Assembly (NCBI GenBank): GCA_022072055.1
Contig: JAJVIK010000014.1
Span: 62,001 to 126,000, forward strand
Source of the DNA: a bacterium
GTDB lineage: Bacteria; Hinthialibacterota; Hinthialibacteria; OLB16
Reading direction: 5' to 3'
DNA: 64,000 bases
The translations under genes were made by a program, and so were the position numbers. Of this stretch, positions 1-8,421 are shown piece by piece. Within the stretch, counting starts at the first letter, position 1, and each line of letters opens with the position of its first letter. The notes beneath the pieces were generated by a model. It was not told the origin of the DNA and did no database searches. It was given only the letters and a program-made list of their open reading frames with translations.

Positions 1-1311
1 TTCGTCCACCGTATAATTCCATTTGGCGATGTAATCGGCGGCTGGGAGGAAGCGGTCATCCCGCTCGGCAAGTTTGGTGGCAAGGAGTTGGTCGAGGCGC
101 GCCTGGAGCTCCTGAACCTCTTCTTTCCCGCACAGGTTGTCCATCTGGTAGGGGTCTGTTTCGTTGTCAAAGAGCAGCCAGGGACCGTTTAGGTCCCGGA
201 TGTAGGTGTGGCGGAGGGTCCGAATCCCCCGGCACTCACGTCCCCCTTGGTTGCGGGTCCACTGTCCGAAGGGCGCGGGGCAGGCATACAGCGCGGCATC
301 CACCACCGGTTCCCTTCCGGCAAGGAGCTCCGAGGAGAAATCGATTCCCTCGGCGGTGTCGGGCGGGTTGATCCCCAATAGCCCCAGCACGGTGGGAAGA
401 ATATCGGGGGTGTTCAGGAGCGTCTTCAGTTCCTTGCCGGTCCCACCCAGCCGGGAGGGGAATCGCAGCAGAAAGGGAACGCGAATCGATTCGTCGTACG
501 GCCGCTGTTTGTTCTTCTCGCCATGCGAGTAGAGCATGTCGCCGTGGTCGGAGGTGAAGATGAAGAGGGTGTTGTCCGCCTGGCCCAAATCACCGAGGGT
601 CTTGAGGAGGTCTCCCACACAGGCATCGAGCGCGGCGCAGTGGGCGTAGTACCCCGCAAGCATCTTCCGGGCTTCCGCTTCCATCTCCTTGGGGACATTC
701 GGGCGCAACACAAGCTTCTCCGGATCAAACAGATCCCGATATTCCTGGGGCGCGGTGAGGTAGGGGTCATGCGGCGGCCCCCAGGAGAGAAACAGCGCAA
801 AGGGTTTTTCGCCCTTGTGTTCGCGGAGATAGCGCTCCGCCTCTCGTGTTTGCGCGATGGCGTCGTAGCCCTCCCATCTGAGCGGTGTCGGATCGTCCCC
901 GTAGTAGAGGGAGTCGTTGTAGTCGTGGGTGCATTCGAGCACCCGCCAGAGCTGGAACCCCTGCCTGCGCTCGCGCGGGATGAAGCTGGAGCGCCCGTGG
1001 CCATCCAGGTGCCACTTGCCGATGTATGCGGTGTCATACCCGTCCTCATTGAGCGCTTCCGCGAAGGAGGTGGCCTCGTTCCCAAGACAGACATCGTTCA
1101 GGAACACGCCGTGGGTGAGCCAGTACTGGCCGGTGAGGAGGCTTCCGCGATAGGGCGAACAGACCGGGCAGCCGGAGACGGCGTGGGTGAAGTTGAGCGA
1201 CTCCCCGGCCAGGGCATCCACATGGGGGGTCTTGGCGTTGGGGTCTCCGGTGCAACCGGTGGCCTGGGCCCGCCATTGATCGGCAAAGACATACACAAGG
1301 TTGGGTTTCAT
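1..1311 (-). CDS. Sulfatase (Cys-type), partial, C-terminus beyond window
   Basis: The frame is open from an ATG at 1311 to the window edge (437 codons, no stop), so the C-terminus is missing. The N-terminus begins MKPNLVYVFADQ, with the metal-binding Asp11-Gln12 of the alkaline phosphatase/sulfatase superfamily. The sulfatase signature CSPYRGSLLTG follows at Cys51, the residue that is oxidised to formylglycine in active type I sulfatases. A second metal motif, FTSDHGD, lies about 255 residues in. There is no signal peptide, so it is probably cytoplasmic unless this start is wrong. It would hydrolyse a sulfate ester, perhaps of a polysaccharide or choline; the substrate cannot be read from sequence. 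No maturase (FGE or anSME) is in the window. Family assignment is firm; specificity is unknown. Confidence 0.93.
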   Translation of the reverse strand, partial: MKPNLVYVFADQWRAQATGCTGDPNAKTPHVDALAGESLNFTHAVSGCPVCSPYRGSLLTGQYWLTHGVFLNDVCLGNEATSFAEALNEDGYDTAYIGKWHLDGHGRSSFIPRERRQGFQLWRVLECTHDYNDSLYYGDDPTPLRWEGYDAIAQTREAERYLREHKGEKPFALFLSWGPPHDPYLTAPQEYRDLFDPEKLVLRPNVPKEMEAEARKMLAGYYAHCAALDACVGDLLKTLGDLGQADNTLFIFTSDHGDMLYSHGEKNKQRPYDESIRVPFLLRFPSRLGGTGKELKTLLNTPDILPTVLGLLGINPPDTAEGIDFSSELLAGREPVVDAALYACPAPFGQWTRNQGGRECRGIRTLRHTYIRDLNGPWLLFDNETDPYQMDNLCGKEEVQELQARLDQLLATKLAERDDRFLPAADYIAKWNYTVDE

Positions 1312-1343
1312 CGCTCATGCATCCTCCAGAGTTCGATTGTGAC

Positions 1344-3071
1344 TCAATCGATCCATTCTGTCTCGATCCATTTTCGGACCGAATTGAAGAGCAGGATTCG
1401 CTTGGCGCGAGGGAGGTCCTCGCGATGGAGGACTCTTTCCTCGATCTCGCCCCGGGCGAGGAGATATCCACGGAAGACCCCCGCGAGTAGCCCCGACTCG
1501 ACCGGAGGGGTCAGGAGCTTGCCCTCGATCTCCAACGCGAGATTGGCGATGGCGCTTTCGGTGAGTTCTCCCTTTCTGTTCCAGAGCAAGACATCCTCGC
1601 AATCCGGGCGCTGTCTTCCGGCGTTCTCGTATACCGCTCGGTGGGTGGTCTTGTGGAACAGGAACAGGTCCCGCTCATCGACCGGCTCGCGGGCAAGTCC
1701 GAGGCGGACCGGATTCGCGGGAGGAAGCGGAGCGGATTCGAGGCGCGCTTTGCCGCCTCGATCCACGAGCAGCCGGACCCTTAAAGGCTCGGCTCCGAAG
1801 ACGCGCGCCTGCTCCTCCAAGAAGACCCGGACGCTTTCGGGATCGAGCGGAATTCCAAAGTATTCCGCACTTGCCGCAAGCCGGGCGAGGTGCTCGTCCG
1901 GGAGATGGAAGCCGCCCTCATAGAGGAAAGTTTCCAGGAGCTCAAAATCCGGCGTCCTTCGCCTCAGCACCTCGGCCTTGAGGAGACACTCGCCATACTC
2001 TTGTTCCGTGCTGGAATCCCATGTGATCCCACCGCCCACCGAGTAGCGCGCCATGCCTGTCTCGGAGTCGAGAGTGACCGTGCGGATCGCGACATTGAAT
2101 TTCGCTCGTTTGCCGGGCAGCCACCATCCGATCATCCCGCAATAAACCCCTCGGGGATGCGGCTCCAGGTCTCGAATGACCCGCATGGTCCGAATCTTGG
2201 GCGCGCCAGTGACCGATCCGGAGGGAAAGAGCGAGGCGATCACTTGCGGAACCGGCGCGTCTGTCTTGGCCCGGATGGTGGAGGTCATCTGCCAAACTGT
2301 TTCATAGCGCTCGATCTCAAAGAGTTGGCGCGCCTCCACCGAACCGAGTCGGGCCACCCGGCCGAGATCGTTCCTTAAGAGATCCACGATCATCAGGTTT
2401 TCCGCGCGCTCCTTGGAGGAGGACTCCAGGAGACGCTTGCGCTCTCGGTCTTCGGAGGGAAAACGACCCCGTGGCGAGGTTCCCTTCATGGGACGGGTGG
2501 TCAGAGTTTCCCCCTCCAGATGGAAGAACAGCTCGGGTGAGACAGAAAGCAGGATGTGCCGGCCCGCGTGGACCAAAGCCGCGTGTTCGGTTCGCTGCTC
2601 ACACAGCAGGGCGCGAAACCAGTCGAGCGGGCTCCCCTCGAACTCGGCCTCGAGCGGAAACGTATAGTTGACCTGATAGGTGTCGCCCGCGGCGATCAGC
2701 TCGCGGATCATTTCCACCGCGGCCCGATAGTCCGTTTCGGTGATCAGGGCTTCCCAGTCTCCGACCTTGAAATCACAATCAACGGTCTTGGTCGGTTGGC
2801 CTTCAACTCCTTCCCGATAGACCCCAAACCAAGCCAGCGGAAACTCCCCCGGCGGATGAGTCGCCAGCGCCGGATCGAAGGCGGGCGCGGCCTCATACGC
2901 CAGAAAGCCCGCAACCGACTTGCCGCGATCCACCTCCAAGCGAAGTGTTTCTAAAAGGGGAACGACCTCATCCAGGGTCCGAGCGACGACCATCCGTTCC
3001 GGACTGCGGAAGCGGAGTTCACGGTCGCGCTTGACAAAGAGAACATCCCCTTCGACCAATCCCAGTTCCAT
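1344..3071 (-). CDS. pabB: Aminodeoxychorismate synthase component I fused to aminodeoxychorismate lyase (PabB-PabC)
   Basis: This 575-residue protein has two parts. Residues 1 to about 360 form a chorismate-binding domain with the signature SGSVTGAPKIRTM and the motif RPMKGTSPRG. The Lys in the latter is the PabB catalytic lysine; anthranilate synthase has Ala there, so the call is PabB and not TrpE. Residues from about 365 are a fold-type IV PLP enzyme (PabC-like), with the Schiff-base Lys in FLFHKTTHR and the cofactor motif LTESAIANLALE. Together they would turn chorismate plus amino-group nitrogen into 4-amino-4-deoxychorismate and then p-aminobenzoate and pyruvate, for folate. The glutaminase PabA is not in the window. 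Fused PabB-PabC proteins are known in other bacteria. The next gene is divergent. Confidence 0.93.
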   Translation of the reverse strand: MELGLVEGDVLFVKRDRELRFRSPERMVVARTLDEVVPLLETLRLEVDRGKSVAGFLAYEAAPAFDPALATHPPGEFPLAWFGVYREGVEGQPTKTVDCDFKVGDWEALITETDYRAAVEMIRELIAAGDTYQVNYTFPLEAEFEGSPLDWFRALLCEQRTEHAALVHAGRHILLSVSPELFFHLEGETLTTRPMKGTSPRGRFPSEDRERKRLLESSSKERAENLMIVDLLRNDLGRVARLGSVEARQLFEIERYETVWQMTSTIRAKTDAPVPQVIASLFPSGSVTGAPKIRTMRVIRDLEPHPRGVYCGMIGWWLPGKRAKFNVAIRTVTLDSETGMARYSVGGGITWDSSTEQEYGECLLKAEVLRRRTPDFELLETFLYEGGFHLPDEHLARLAASAEYFGIPLDPESVRVFLEEQARVFGAEPLRVRLLVDRGGKARLESAPLPPANPVRLGLAREPVDERDLFLFHKTTHRAVYENAGRQRPDCEDVLLWNRKGELTESAIANLALEIEGKLLTPPVESGLLAGVFRGYLLARGEIEERVLHREDLPRAKRILLFNSVRKWIETEWID

Positions 3072-3145
3072 ATCAACCCCAGAACGGCTGTCAGCCCTGA
3101 TGGAAAGCTCTTTCCGGCATCGGCAACGGCTGTCACACTCCCGCC

Positions 3146-4132
3146 ATGATCTCGCTCGTGACCGGAGGAACAGGGTATCTCGGAGGTCGGCTGGTGACCA
3201 TGCTCTTGGCGCGGGGAGACACGGTGCGGGTCCTGCATCGTCCCGAGAGTGATGTCTCTCGTCTTTCCGGCGAGGTGGTTCTCATGGAGGGGGATGTGAC
3301 CGCTCCGGACTCCCTACGGCGCGCGGCCGAGGGTTGCGAGCGGATCTTCCATGCCGCCGCGTTGGTCAAGACCTGGGTTAGGGACAGCTCCGAGTTTGAT
3401 CGAATCAATGTCCGAGGGACCGAGAATGTCTTTCGGATCGCCGCGGAGGCGAACGCGAGATTGATCTACACCAGCTCGTTCTTCGCGCTGGGTCCTACCG
3501 GTCCCACGCCGGTGGGAGAGGATCATGTTCGCTCCACGCTTCCGTACTGCACCGATTATGAGCGCACCAAGACCGAGGCGGACCGGATTGCCCGACAGTT
3601 TCTGGATGAAGGGCGGGATGCGGTGGTTCTTTATCCCGGATTGGTCTATGGTCCGGGACCGATGACCCAGGGGAATTACGTGTCACAATTGGCTCTCGAT
3701 CTCCTTCGGGGACGTTTGCCTGGGGTTCCTGGAAGCGGAGACCAGGTTTGGACCTTTGCCTACATCGAGGATGTGGCTGCGGCGCACCTGACCGCCGCCG
3801 ACTTGGCCAGACCGGGCAGCCGCTATATCTTGGGAGGCCCAACAGCGACCGTGCGGGAAACCCTCCGTATTCTGGGAGAGCTCCTGCGGGTCCGGACTCC
3901 TCGACTCAACATTCCCATCCCAATCCTCAGGATGGTTGGCCTGTTTGGAGAGGGGTTTGCTCAAGTCACCGGCAAGGCTCCGAAGCTGACTCGAGGGGTT
4001 GCCGAGGTGTACCGACGCCACTGGGCCTACGACAGCTCCCGGGCCGCGCGCGACCTGGGGTATCCCATTCGCCCGCTGGTTGAGGGGCTCGGGGAGGTTG
4101 TCCGTTACATCAAGGGGTTTTCCCACACATGA
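3146..4132 (+). CDS. NAD(P)-dependent sugar epimerase/dehydratase (extended SDR family)
   Basis: This 328-residue extended short-chain dehydrogenase begins with a Rossmann motif, TGGTGYLGGRL, for NAD(P) binding. The catalytic Ser/Tyr-x3-Lys set is visible as YTSSFFALG and YERTK. The sequence most resembles dihydroflavonol reductase-like and hopanoid-associated (HpnA-like) sugar epimerases, which act on nucleotide sugars or lipid-linked substrates. Its stop codon overlaps the start of the glycosyltransferase downstream (ATGA), which implies translational coupling and a shared pathway, perhaps a glycolipid or surface polysaccharide. The substrate is not deducible. No clear Shine-Dalgarno precedes the start. 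Confidence 0.88.
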   Translation: MISLVTGGTGYLGGRLVTMLLARGDTVRVLHRPESDVSRLSGEVVLMEGDVTAPDSLRRAAEGCERIFHAAALVKTWVRDSSEFDRINVRGTENVFRIAAEANARLIYTSSFFALGPTGPTPVGEDHVRSTLPYCTDYERTKTEADRIARQFLDEGRDAVVLYPGLVYGPGPMTQGNYVSQLALDLLRGRLPGVPGSGDQVWTFAYIEDVAAAHLTAADLARPGSRYILGGPTATVRETLRILGELLRVRTPRLNIPIPILRMVGLFGEGFAQVTGKAPKLTRGVAEVYRRHWAYDSSRAARDLGYPIRPLVEGLGEVVRYIKGFSHT

Positions 4133-5064
4133 CCGAAGGCGCGAAGACCGAACCCCCAACCGGAATGCCCCAATGGGACCGCTCGCTCACCGAAGGGCCG
4201 GTGGAGGTGACCATTGTCATCCCGGCCTACAACGAGGAAAAGGCCCTGGCGAAGGATATCCAGGCCCTGCGCGCGGCCATGGAAGCCACCGGGAGACCGT
4301 ATGAGATCCTCGTGGTGGATGACGGCTCCTCGGATGCCACCGCGGAAGCGGCGGTCGAGAATGGCGCGCGACTCTTGCGCCACTATTCCAACCGTGGCGG
4401 AGGCGCCGCCCGGAAAACCGGCATCCGCGCGGCGCGCGCCGAGATTGTGGTGGTGATCGATGGGGACAACACCTATCCGCCTCATCAGGTCCCCGAGCTC
4501 CTCGAGTACATGAACCGCTGCGATATGGTGGTCGGGGACCGCACGGTGGAGATGGGCACTCAGCGCGCGTTGCGCACCTTCGCCAAACGGCTGATCCGCT
4601 GGCTGGCCTCGTATCTGACACGCAAGAAGATCTATGACCTCAACTCCGGCATGCGCGCGTTCCGCAAGGAGACCGCGATGCTCTATTTCAACATCCTCCC
4701 GGAGGGGCACTCGTGGGTGAGCACGATCACCATCGCGTACCTGGCGAGCGGGCTCACGGTTAAATACCATCCCATCGAGTACTACAAGCGCACGGGTTCC
4801 TCCACTTTTCGCCCCATCGCGGACACCGCCGCATTCATTGGGCTCGTGTTTCGGACTGTCATGTTCTTCAAGCCGCTGCGGTTCTTCAACCCGGTGGTGG
4901 CGGCGCTCGCCGCGGCGGGTGTCTACAAGACGGTCTGGATCGACAAGGCGCTCGGTCCCAACCGCATCAGCGAGTCGAGCATGATCCTGCTCCTCGGGGC
5001 GTTGATTCTGTTCGCGCTGGGTGTGCTGGCGGAGCTGCAGGTGAGATTGAATCGGAGGTGGTAG
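4129..5064 (+). CDS. Family 2 glycosyltransferase, polyprenyl-phosphate type
   Basis: This 311-residue GT2 protein has the opening motif VTIVIPAYNEE, the nucleotide-binding VVDDGSSD and the DGDNTYPP catalytic/metal motif, as in dolichyl/undecaprenyl-phosphate sugar transferases. The C-terminus holds about two hydrophobic segments (residues ~228-255 and ~282-305), so it is probably anchored on the inner face of the cytoplasmic membrane. It would transfer a sugar from a nucleotide donor to a polyprenyl phosphate. Its start overlaps the stop of the epimerase by four bases, so the two genes form one transcriptional and translational unit. Confidence 0.9.
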   Translation: MTEGAKTEPPTGMPQWDRSLTEGPVEVTIVIPAYNEEKALAKDIQALRAAMEATGRPYEILVVDDGSSDATAEAAVENGARLLRHYSNRGGGAARKTGIRAARAEIVVVIDGDNTYPPHQVPELLEYMNRCDMVVGDRTVEMGTQRALRTFAKRLIRWLASYLTRKKIYDLNSGMRAFRKETAMLYFNILPEGHSWVSTITIAYLASGLTVKYHPIEYYKRTGSSTFRPIADTAAFIGLVFRTVMFFKPLRFFNPVVAALAAAGVYKTVWIDKALGPNRISESSMILLLGALILFALGVLAELQVRLNRRW

Positions 5065-5071
5065 GAAGAAC

Positions 5072-5488
5072 TCAAAACGCGTGGACTGTCCATTGGCCCC
5101 CGTAGTCCGGGTTGGGAATGAGTCGCTCCCGCCTCGGGTCAACGACCAAGTCGAGCGCCTCAAGCACCAAGACCCCGATCAGGGGCGGCGTCTCGTCATC
5201 CGTTTCCATGACAGACATCTGAACGGATCGTCCGAAAAGAGTGATTTGGGCGACACCGTAGAGTGTTCGAGCCACAAAGCCGTTAGCGGTTTGAACCCGC
5301 TGCCGATCCCCCGGGTGGAGGCCGAGTTCTTCGATACAGTATGCTGGAAGACATAGGAAGGTGGCGCCCGTGTCTACAATCGCCTCCACCTCCACGGAAC
5401 GGATGGCATCTTCCGGAATACTGCCCTCCTTGAACGCGGCCAAGTCCAAATAGTTTTGGACCATGATTCTCGTCTTAACATGTCCCAT
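5072..5488 (-). CDS. Retropepsin-like aspartic protease domain protein
   Basis: I use the ATG at 5488 (138 residues) because GGAG lies eight bases upstream; an in-frame ATG at 5563 has no ribosome-binding site. The protein carries one aspartic protease half-site, AIVDTGATFLCLP, followed by a beta-rich segment ending LIGVLVLEALDLVVD, the usual layout of bacterial clan AA single-domain retropepsin-like proteins. Such proteins act as dimers, like retroviral proteases. There is no signal peptide. Function and substrate are unknown; it lies convergent to the glycosyltransferase gene. Confidence 0.8.
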   Translation of the reverse strand: MGHVKTRIMVQNYLDLAAFKEGSIPEDAIRSVEVEAIVDTGATFLCLPAYCIEELGLHPGDRQRVQTANGFVARTLYGVAQITLFGRSVQMSVMETDDETPPLIGVLVLEALDLVVDPRRERLIPNPDYGGQWTVHAF

Positions 5489-5674
5489 GCGTTCCACTCC
5501 GTAGAGAGTCCTCGGACCGGCGAGCGTGTATTCGGAATAGGGGGTCTGATGGGTGATTTTCATGGCGCTGGTTCAATCCACGGAGGCCCTTCCACGGCAA
5601 GAAGGGATTTCCTCCAAATCTTGTCCATGATTTCATCTGACTATACATTATCATTTGAAGCAAGAGGAGAGCCC

Positions 5675-5977
5675 ATGTCGCATCCCGTTGACCTCGCGAC
5701 GTTTTCGGCCCAAGTGGGGCAGGTGTTTCATGTCGGTGAGAATGCGGTTCCGCTGGTCCTCCTCGGGGTCAGGGAGCTCCCCCGTCCGATGAAGGCCGAT
5801 GGGACCCCGCTAAACCCCCGCGAGTCCTTTTCGTTGCTCTTCAAGGGACCGTTGGTGTCCTTTCTGCCGCAAGGAACCTATCGGTTTTCGAACGAGACCC
5901 TCGGAGAACTGGAGGTTTTCATCGTGCCCGTGGGCAAGGAGAGCGATGGCTATCACTATGAGGCGGTGTTCAACTGA
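5675..5977 (+). CDS. DUF6916-like small protein of the tail-collar locus
   Basis: I use the ATG at 5675 (100 residues), preceded by AGAGGAG; the frame extends further upstream but without a comparable start signal. The product opens MSHPVDLATFSAQVGQ and has a short beta-rich composition with a central LFKGP motif and a VFIVPVG segment near the end. It resembles a family (DUF6916) that I recall being encoded beside phage-tail-collar proteins; that recollection needs a profile search. No signal peptide is evident. It is convergent with the GNAT gene of the same locus. Function unknown. Confidence 0.6.
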   Translation: MSHPVDLATFSAQVGQVFHVGENAVPLVLLGVRELPRPMKADGTPLNPRESFSLLFKGPLVSFLPQGTYRFSNETLGELEVFIVPVGKESDGYHYEAVFN

Positions 5978-5997
5978 GCGGGATGGGGATGAATCCC

Positions 5998-6498
5998 CTA
6001 CTGCGAGGCGTTCCATTCCCAGAAGTCGTAAACCCCCTTGTCCGCGGTGATCCTGAAGCCGAGGCGGTCGTAGAGTCGCCGCGCCGGGTTCATCTTCTCC
6101 ACATGAATGGAGGCCTTTCTCCCAGTCTCTCCCGCCTCGGCAAGGATCAGCCGCAAGAGCTCTCCCCCGACACCGCGACCGCGGAATTCGGGAAGGAGAG
6201 CTATGTCCACAATCCGTATCTCCGAGGAGGAAAGGAAGAGGTACAACCTTCCGGCGGGGATTTGGTCCAGAAGAACCACCAGGAGATCCGCGCCGTCATA
6301 AACCTCCTGGTACCACTTGTGTTGCGCCTGGAACTGCATCTCGAGGAAAGCGAGCTTCTGTTCATCCGTCCAAGGAACGGGCGCGAGCTCCTCCCAGCGG
6401 GTGGAGGCGTAAACGCGGGACAGGAACGGGAGGTCACTCGGCTCGATTCGCCGAAGGCTGACACCCTCAAGCGGGTGTCGTGGCTTGTTCGCTCCCAT
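5998..6498 (-). CDS. GNAT family N-acetyltransferase
   Basis: This protein of about 166 residues has the GNAT acetyl-CoA binding motif A, LLPEFRGRGVGGELL, followed by the ARRLYDRLGF motif B segment. I choose the ATG at 6498 because the family starts close to the first beta strand (VSLRRIEPSD); a longer frame upstream adds low-complexity residues not seen in the family. The start overlaps the end of the Tat-exported protein gene by about 32 bp, so the two are co-transcribed. The acceptor is unknown. Its place in the collar locus suggests it may modify a product of the locus, which is inference. Confidence 0.85.
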   Translation of the reverse strand: MGANKPRHPLEGVSLRRIEPSDLPFLSRVYASTRWEELAPVPWTDEQKLAFLEMQFQAQHKWYQEVYDGADLLVVLLDQIPAGRLYLFLSSSEIRIVDIALLPEFRGRGVGGELLRLILAEAGETGRKASIHVEKMNPARRLYDRLGFRITADKGVYDFWEWNASQ

Positions 6499-7354
6499 AT
6501 TGTGTTTCAAGAAGCAGCATGGGGGTGGTGACCTCGGACATCGCGCCTCCTTGGGAGAGTCGCGCGAGGTCATCCCGGCCGGATTCAAAGAGCGGGATCA
6601 GGTGGACACCCGGGAGCAGTTTGGGCGCGCCGGATTCAGGGGCCACCGCGAAATGAACTCTCCGGGCGACTTCCCGGTCCGCGATGATTCGACCGGCCCT
6701 GTCACGCAAGTTCCCCCAGCGCATCAAGACGGAAAGGTTCAGGCCGCTTGCCGGGTCCACCGGGACATTCAGTTGACGCGGCCCCTGAACTGTCCACGTG
6801 GGGGACTTGCGGAACCCCCAGGCGGTGAAGGGGTAGGGGTGGAACGGTTCGAACAAGACATCCACATCGATGACGTCCGGAACATCCTCGAAGACAGCCG
6901 GAACCACGCCCCAGACTGAAAGACGAACTCCGCGCTCCACAAACAGGCTGTCCCCTTCCTCGAAGGAGCAGGGGTCCACCATCGCCGCAATCGGATCCGC
7001 CGCCCTCTCCTCCTCGGCCGTTCCAGTCGGGACACAAACCATGTCGTCATTCCTGCGATCCACGCCGCGATTCCCGAGGGTCATCGCGTCATTCCCGAGG
7101 TCCATCGCGTCATTCCCGCGAAAGCGGGAATCCACCGTTGTGATCCGCTCCAGCAGCCGCTTGGCCCTCGGAGCCGAAATGGCCTCAAAGGGCACAAACC
7201 CTCCCCGGACCCGCGCCAAGTCCGTTCGCGTAAGGCCTTGTGGAAAGGCCAACCCCCAACCTTCCTTGGCGACAACCGAGGCCGAAAGAAGGGTGAATGA
7301 CCCCACGGCGAGGAAATCGCGGCGTGACACCACTGCGCAGTTCTCTTGTGTCAT
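6467..7354 (-). CDS. Tat-exported protein of unknown function carrying an in-frame repeat insertion
   Basis: The ATG at 7354 gives 295 residues. The N-terminus MTQENCAVVSRRDFLAVGS is a twin-arginine signal followed by a hydrophobic stretch, so the protein is probably exported folded. I recognise no enzyme motif. The C-terminal half (after PCSFEEGDSLFVERG) looks like a beta-sandwich with conserved-looking PYPFTAWGF and FAVAPESG segments. Residues ~80-110 (DSRFRGNDAM, LGNDAMTLGN) are low complexity and are encoded by tandem palindromic repeats at 7060-7133, apparently inserted in frame. The gene follows the nucleotidyltransferase and overlaps the GNAT gene. Confidence 0.7.
   Translation of the reverse strand: MTQENCAVVSRRDFLAVGSFTLLSASVVAKEGWGLAFPQGLTRTDLARVRGGFVPFEAISAPRAKRLLERITTVDSRFRGNDAMDLGNDAMTLGNRGVDRRNDDMVCVPTGTAEEERAADPIAAMVDPCSFEEGDSLFVERGVRLSVWGVVPAVFEDVPDVIDVDVLFEPFHPYPFTAWGFRKSPTWTVQGPRQLNVPVDPASGLNLSVLMRWGNLRDRAGRIIADREVARRVHFAVAPESGAPKLLPGVHLIPLFESGRDDLARLSQGGAMSEVTTPMLLLETQYGSEQATTPA
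7060..7133. repeat. Tandem and palindromic short repeats inside a coding sequence
   Basis: Three tandem, slightly diverged units of about 20 bp contain the core CGCGTCATTCCCGAGG. The last unit continues into a palindrome, ATTCCCGCGAAAGCGGGAAT. The palindrome is the core of a widespread dispersed bacterial repeat that, when translated, yields the telltale SRFRGND. The copy is in frame with the Tat-exported protein and adds about 25 residues without breaking it. Confidence 0.8.
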
Positions 7355-7379
7355 TGTCTTGCTCCCGTATCCACAGCGC

Positions 7380-8177
7380 TCAACCCACGAGGGGATTATC
7401 TCGCTTGATCTCGGGGTTGGAACCGGATGATCGGCGACGTTCGCGGAGCATTTGCTCCAATTCCTTTCGCAGAGGACGCCAATACTCGGCGTCCGCCTCC
7501 CGCTCTCGTCGTTCTTCTTCCTCCAACCCCACCAACAGAGACTCCCTGTCAGCGGCAAGCGCATGATTGAGTAATGGTCTATTCACGGCAACTCTTTCGC
7601 ACGCCTGGGGATGCCGCCGCGCGAACTCCTCAAGCAGCCGAGCGGTTCGGCACTCCTGCAACCAGAAGGCGATCCGGTTGGGGGATGGAGTTCCCGCGTT
7701 TTGAATAACATCAGCCTCGATCAATCGACGGATCATGGGCCAATCTCTCTCCCGCTGAGTCTTCTTGGCGCGAACAAGGTCGCTCAGCGAGAGCACCGGA
7801 ACCTCCCCAATTCCTTGGAGATCCACGATGGAACGCTTCTCCCACAGTTCCTCAAACGGTCCGCACCCTCGCATCTTGGACATCATGTCGATGCGCGTTC
7901 CTTCCGCGCCCGGCGCCCTGGCTCGGAAATGGCACGCATGTCCCCGGATCAACGCGGAGCGATCCAGGTCTGGGACAAACACCCGTTCCGCTTCTAATCT
8001 CTCCAACGCTTCCCGCACCGCCTCCAGATTCTCCGCGTCCGGATCCACGGCGATGTCGATATCACGACTGAACTCCGCCCCGCCGTATAAAATGCACGCC
8101 TGACCGCCCATCAGGAGAAACCGCGCGCTGGAGCTCCGGAAAATCGAAAGGGCTTTGTGAATCGGGCTCGGGATCAA
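7380..8177 (-). CDS. Nucleotidyltransferase-fold protein (MNT/AbiEii-like)
   Basis: The protein (265 residues) has the minimal nucleotidyltransferase core: LLMGGQACILYGG (helix-turn with the GG motif) followed by FSRDIDIAVD, whose two Asp residues match the metal-binding DxD pattern. The start is a TTG at 8177 preceded by GGGAGG five bases upstream, a strong site that lies inside the preceding gene. The C-terminus is charged and probably coiled. Similar proteins serve in toxin-antitoxin pairs (MNT-HEPN, AbiE) or as orphan nucleotidyltransferases. Which applies here is not shown by sequence. Confidence 0.7.
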   Translation of the reverse strand: MIPSPIHKALSIFRSSSARFLLMGGQACILYGGAEFSRDIDIAVDPDAENLEAVREALERLEAERVFVPDLDRSALIRGHACHFRARAPGAEGTRIDMMSKMRGCGPFEELWEKRSIVDLQGIGEVPVLSLSDLVRAKKTQRERDWPMIRRLIEADVIQNAGTPSPNRIAFWLQECRTARLLEEFARRHPQACERVAVNRPLLNHALAADRESLLVGLEEEERREREADAEYWRPLRKELEQMLRERRRSSGSNPEIKRDNPLVG

Positions 8178-8295
8178 GGCTTCCTCCCAGCGCGAGATAG
8201 GTCGCCCATAACTTCGCCGATTCCAAGTATCTCTCCGCCGGAGTCATTCGCGCCCATTCGACCCATTCGTCCTCCTCTTCCCAAGCATCCGTCAT
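8062..8295 (-). CDS. Small acidic protein nested with the nucleotidyltransferase gene
   Basis: An ATG at 8295 with GGAG six bases upstream gives 77 residues (MTDAWEEEDEWVEWARM...). The segment ALGGSLDPEPDSQSPF is the part I expect to be conserved. Its last 116 bp overlap the start of the nucleotidyltransferase gene in another frame, and its own codons for LGGS supply that gene's ribosome-binding site. The arrangement implies tight translational coupling, and the pair may be a toxin-antitoxin-like or regulatory unit. No catalytic motif is visible. Confidence 0.65.
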   Translation of the reverse strand: MTDAWEEEDEWVEWARMTPAERYLESAKLWATYLALGGSLDPEPDSQSPFDFPELQRAVSPDGRSGVHFIRRGGVQS

Positions 8296-8421
8296 CAGGT
8301 TCTCCATGGTCCGGCCCAAGCCATCCCATCCGGCGGGGCATGATTCGATTTGCGTTATCTACCGGCGTTCGCGGAAGATGTCCACGATGGTCATCGTTTA
8401 TGGTCGGCTCTCCCTCTCATC

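Noticed and set aside
523-1923. Plus-strand open frame spanning the sulfatase and pabB
   Set aside because: It crosses two convincing minus-strand genes and has no family resemblance.
5985-5998. Hairpin GGGGAT-GA-ATCCCC as a terminator between convergent genes
   Set aside because: The stem is only six bases with no U-run and overlaps a stop codon.
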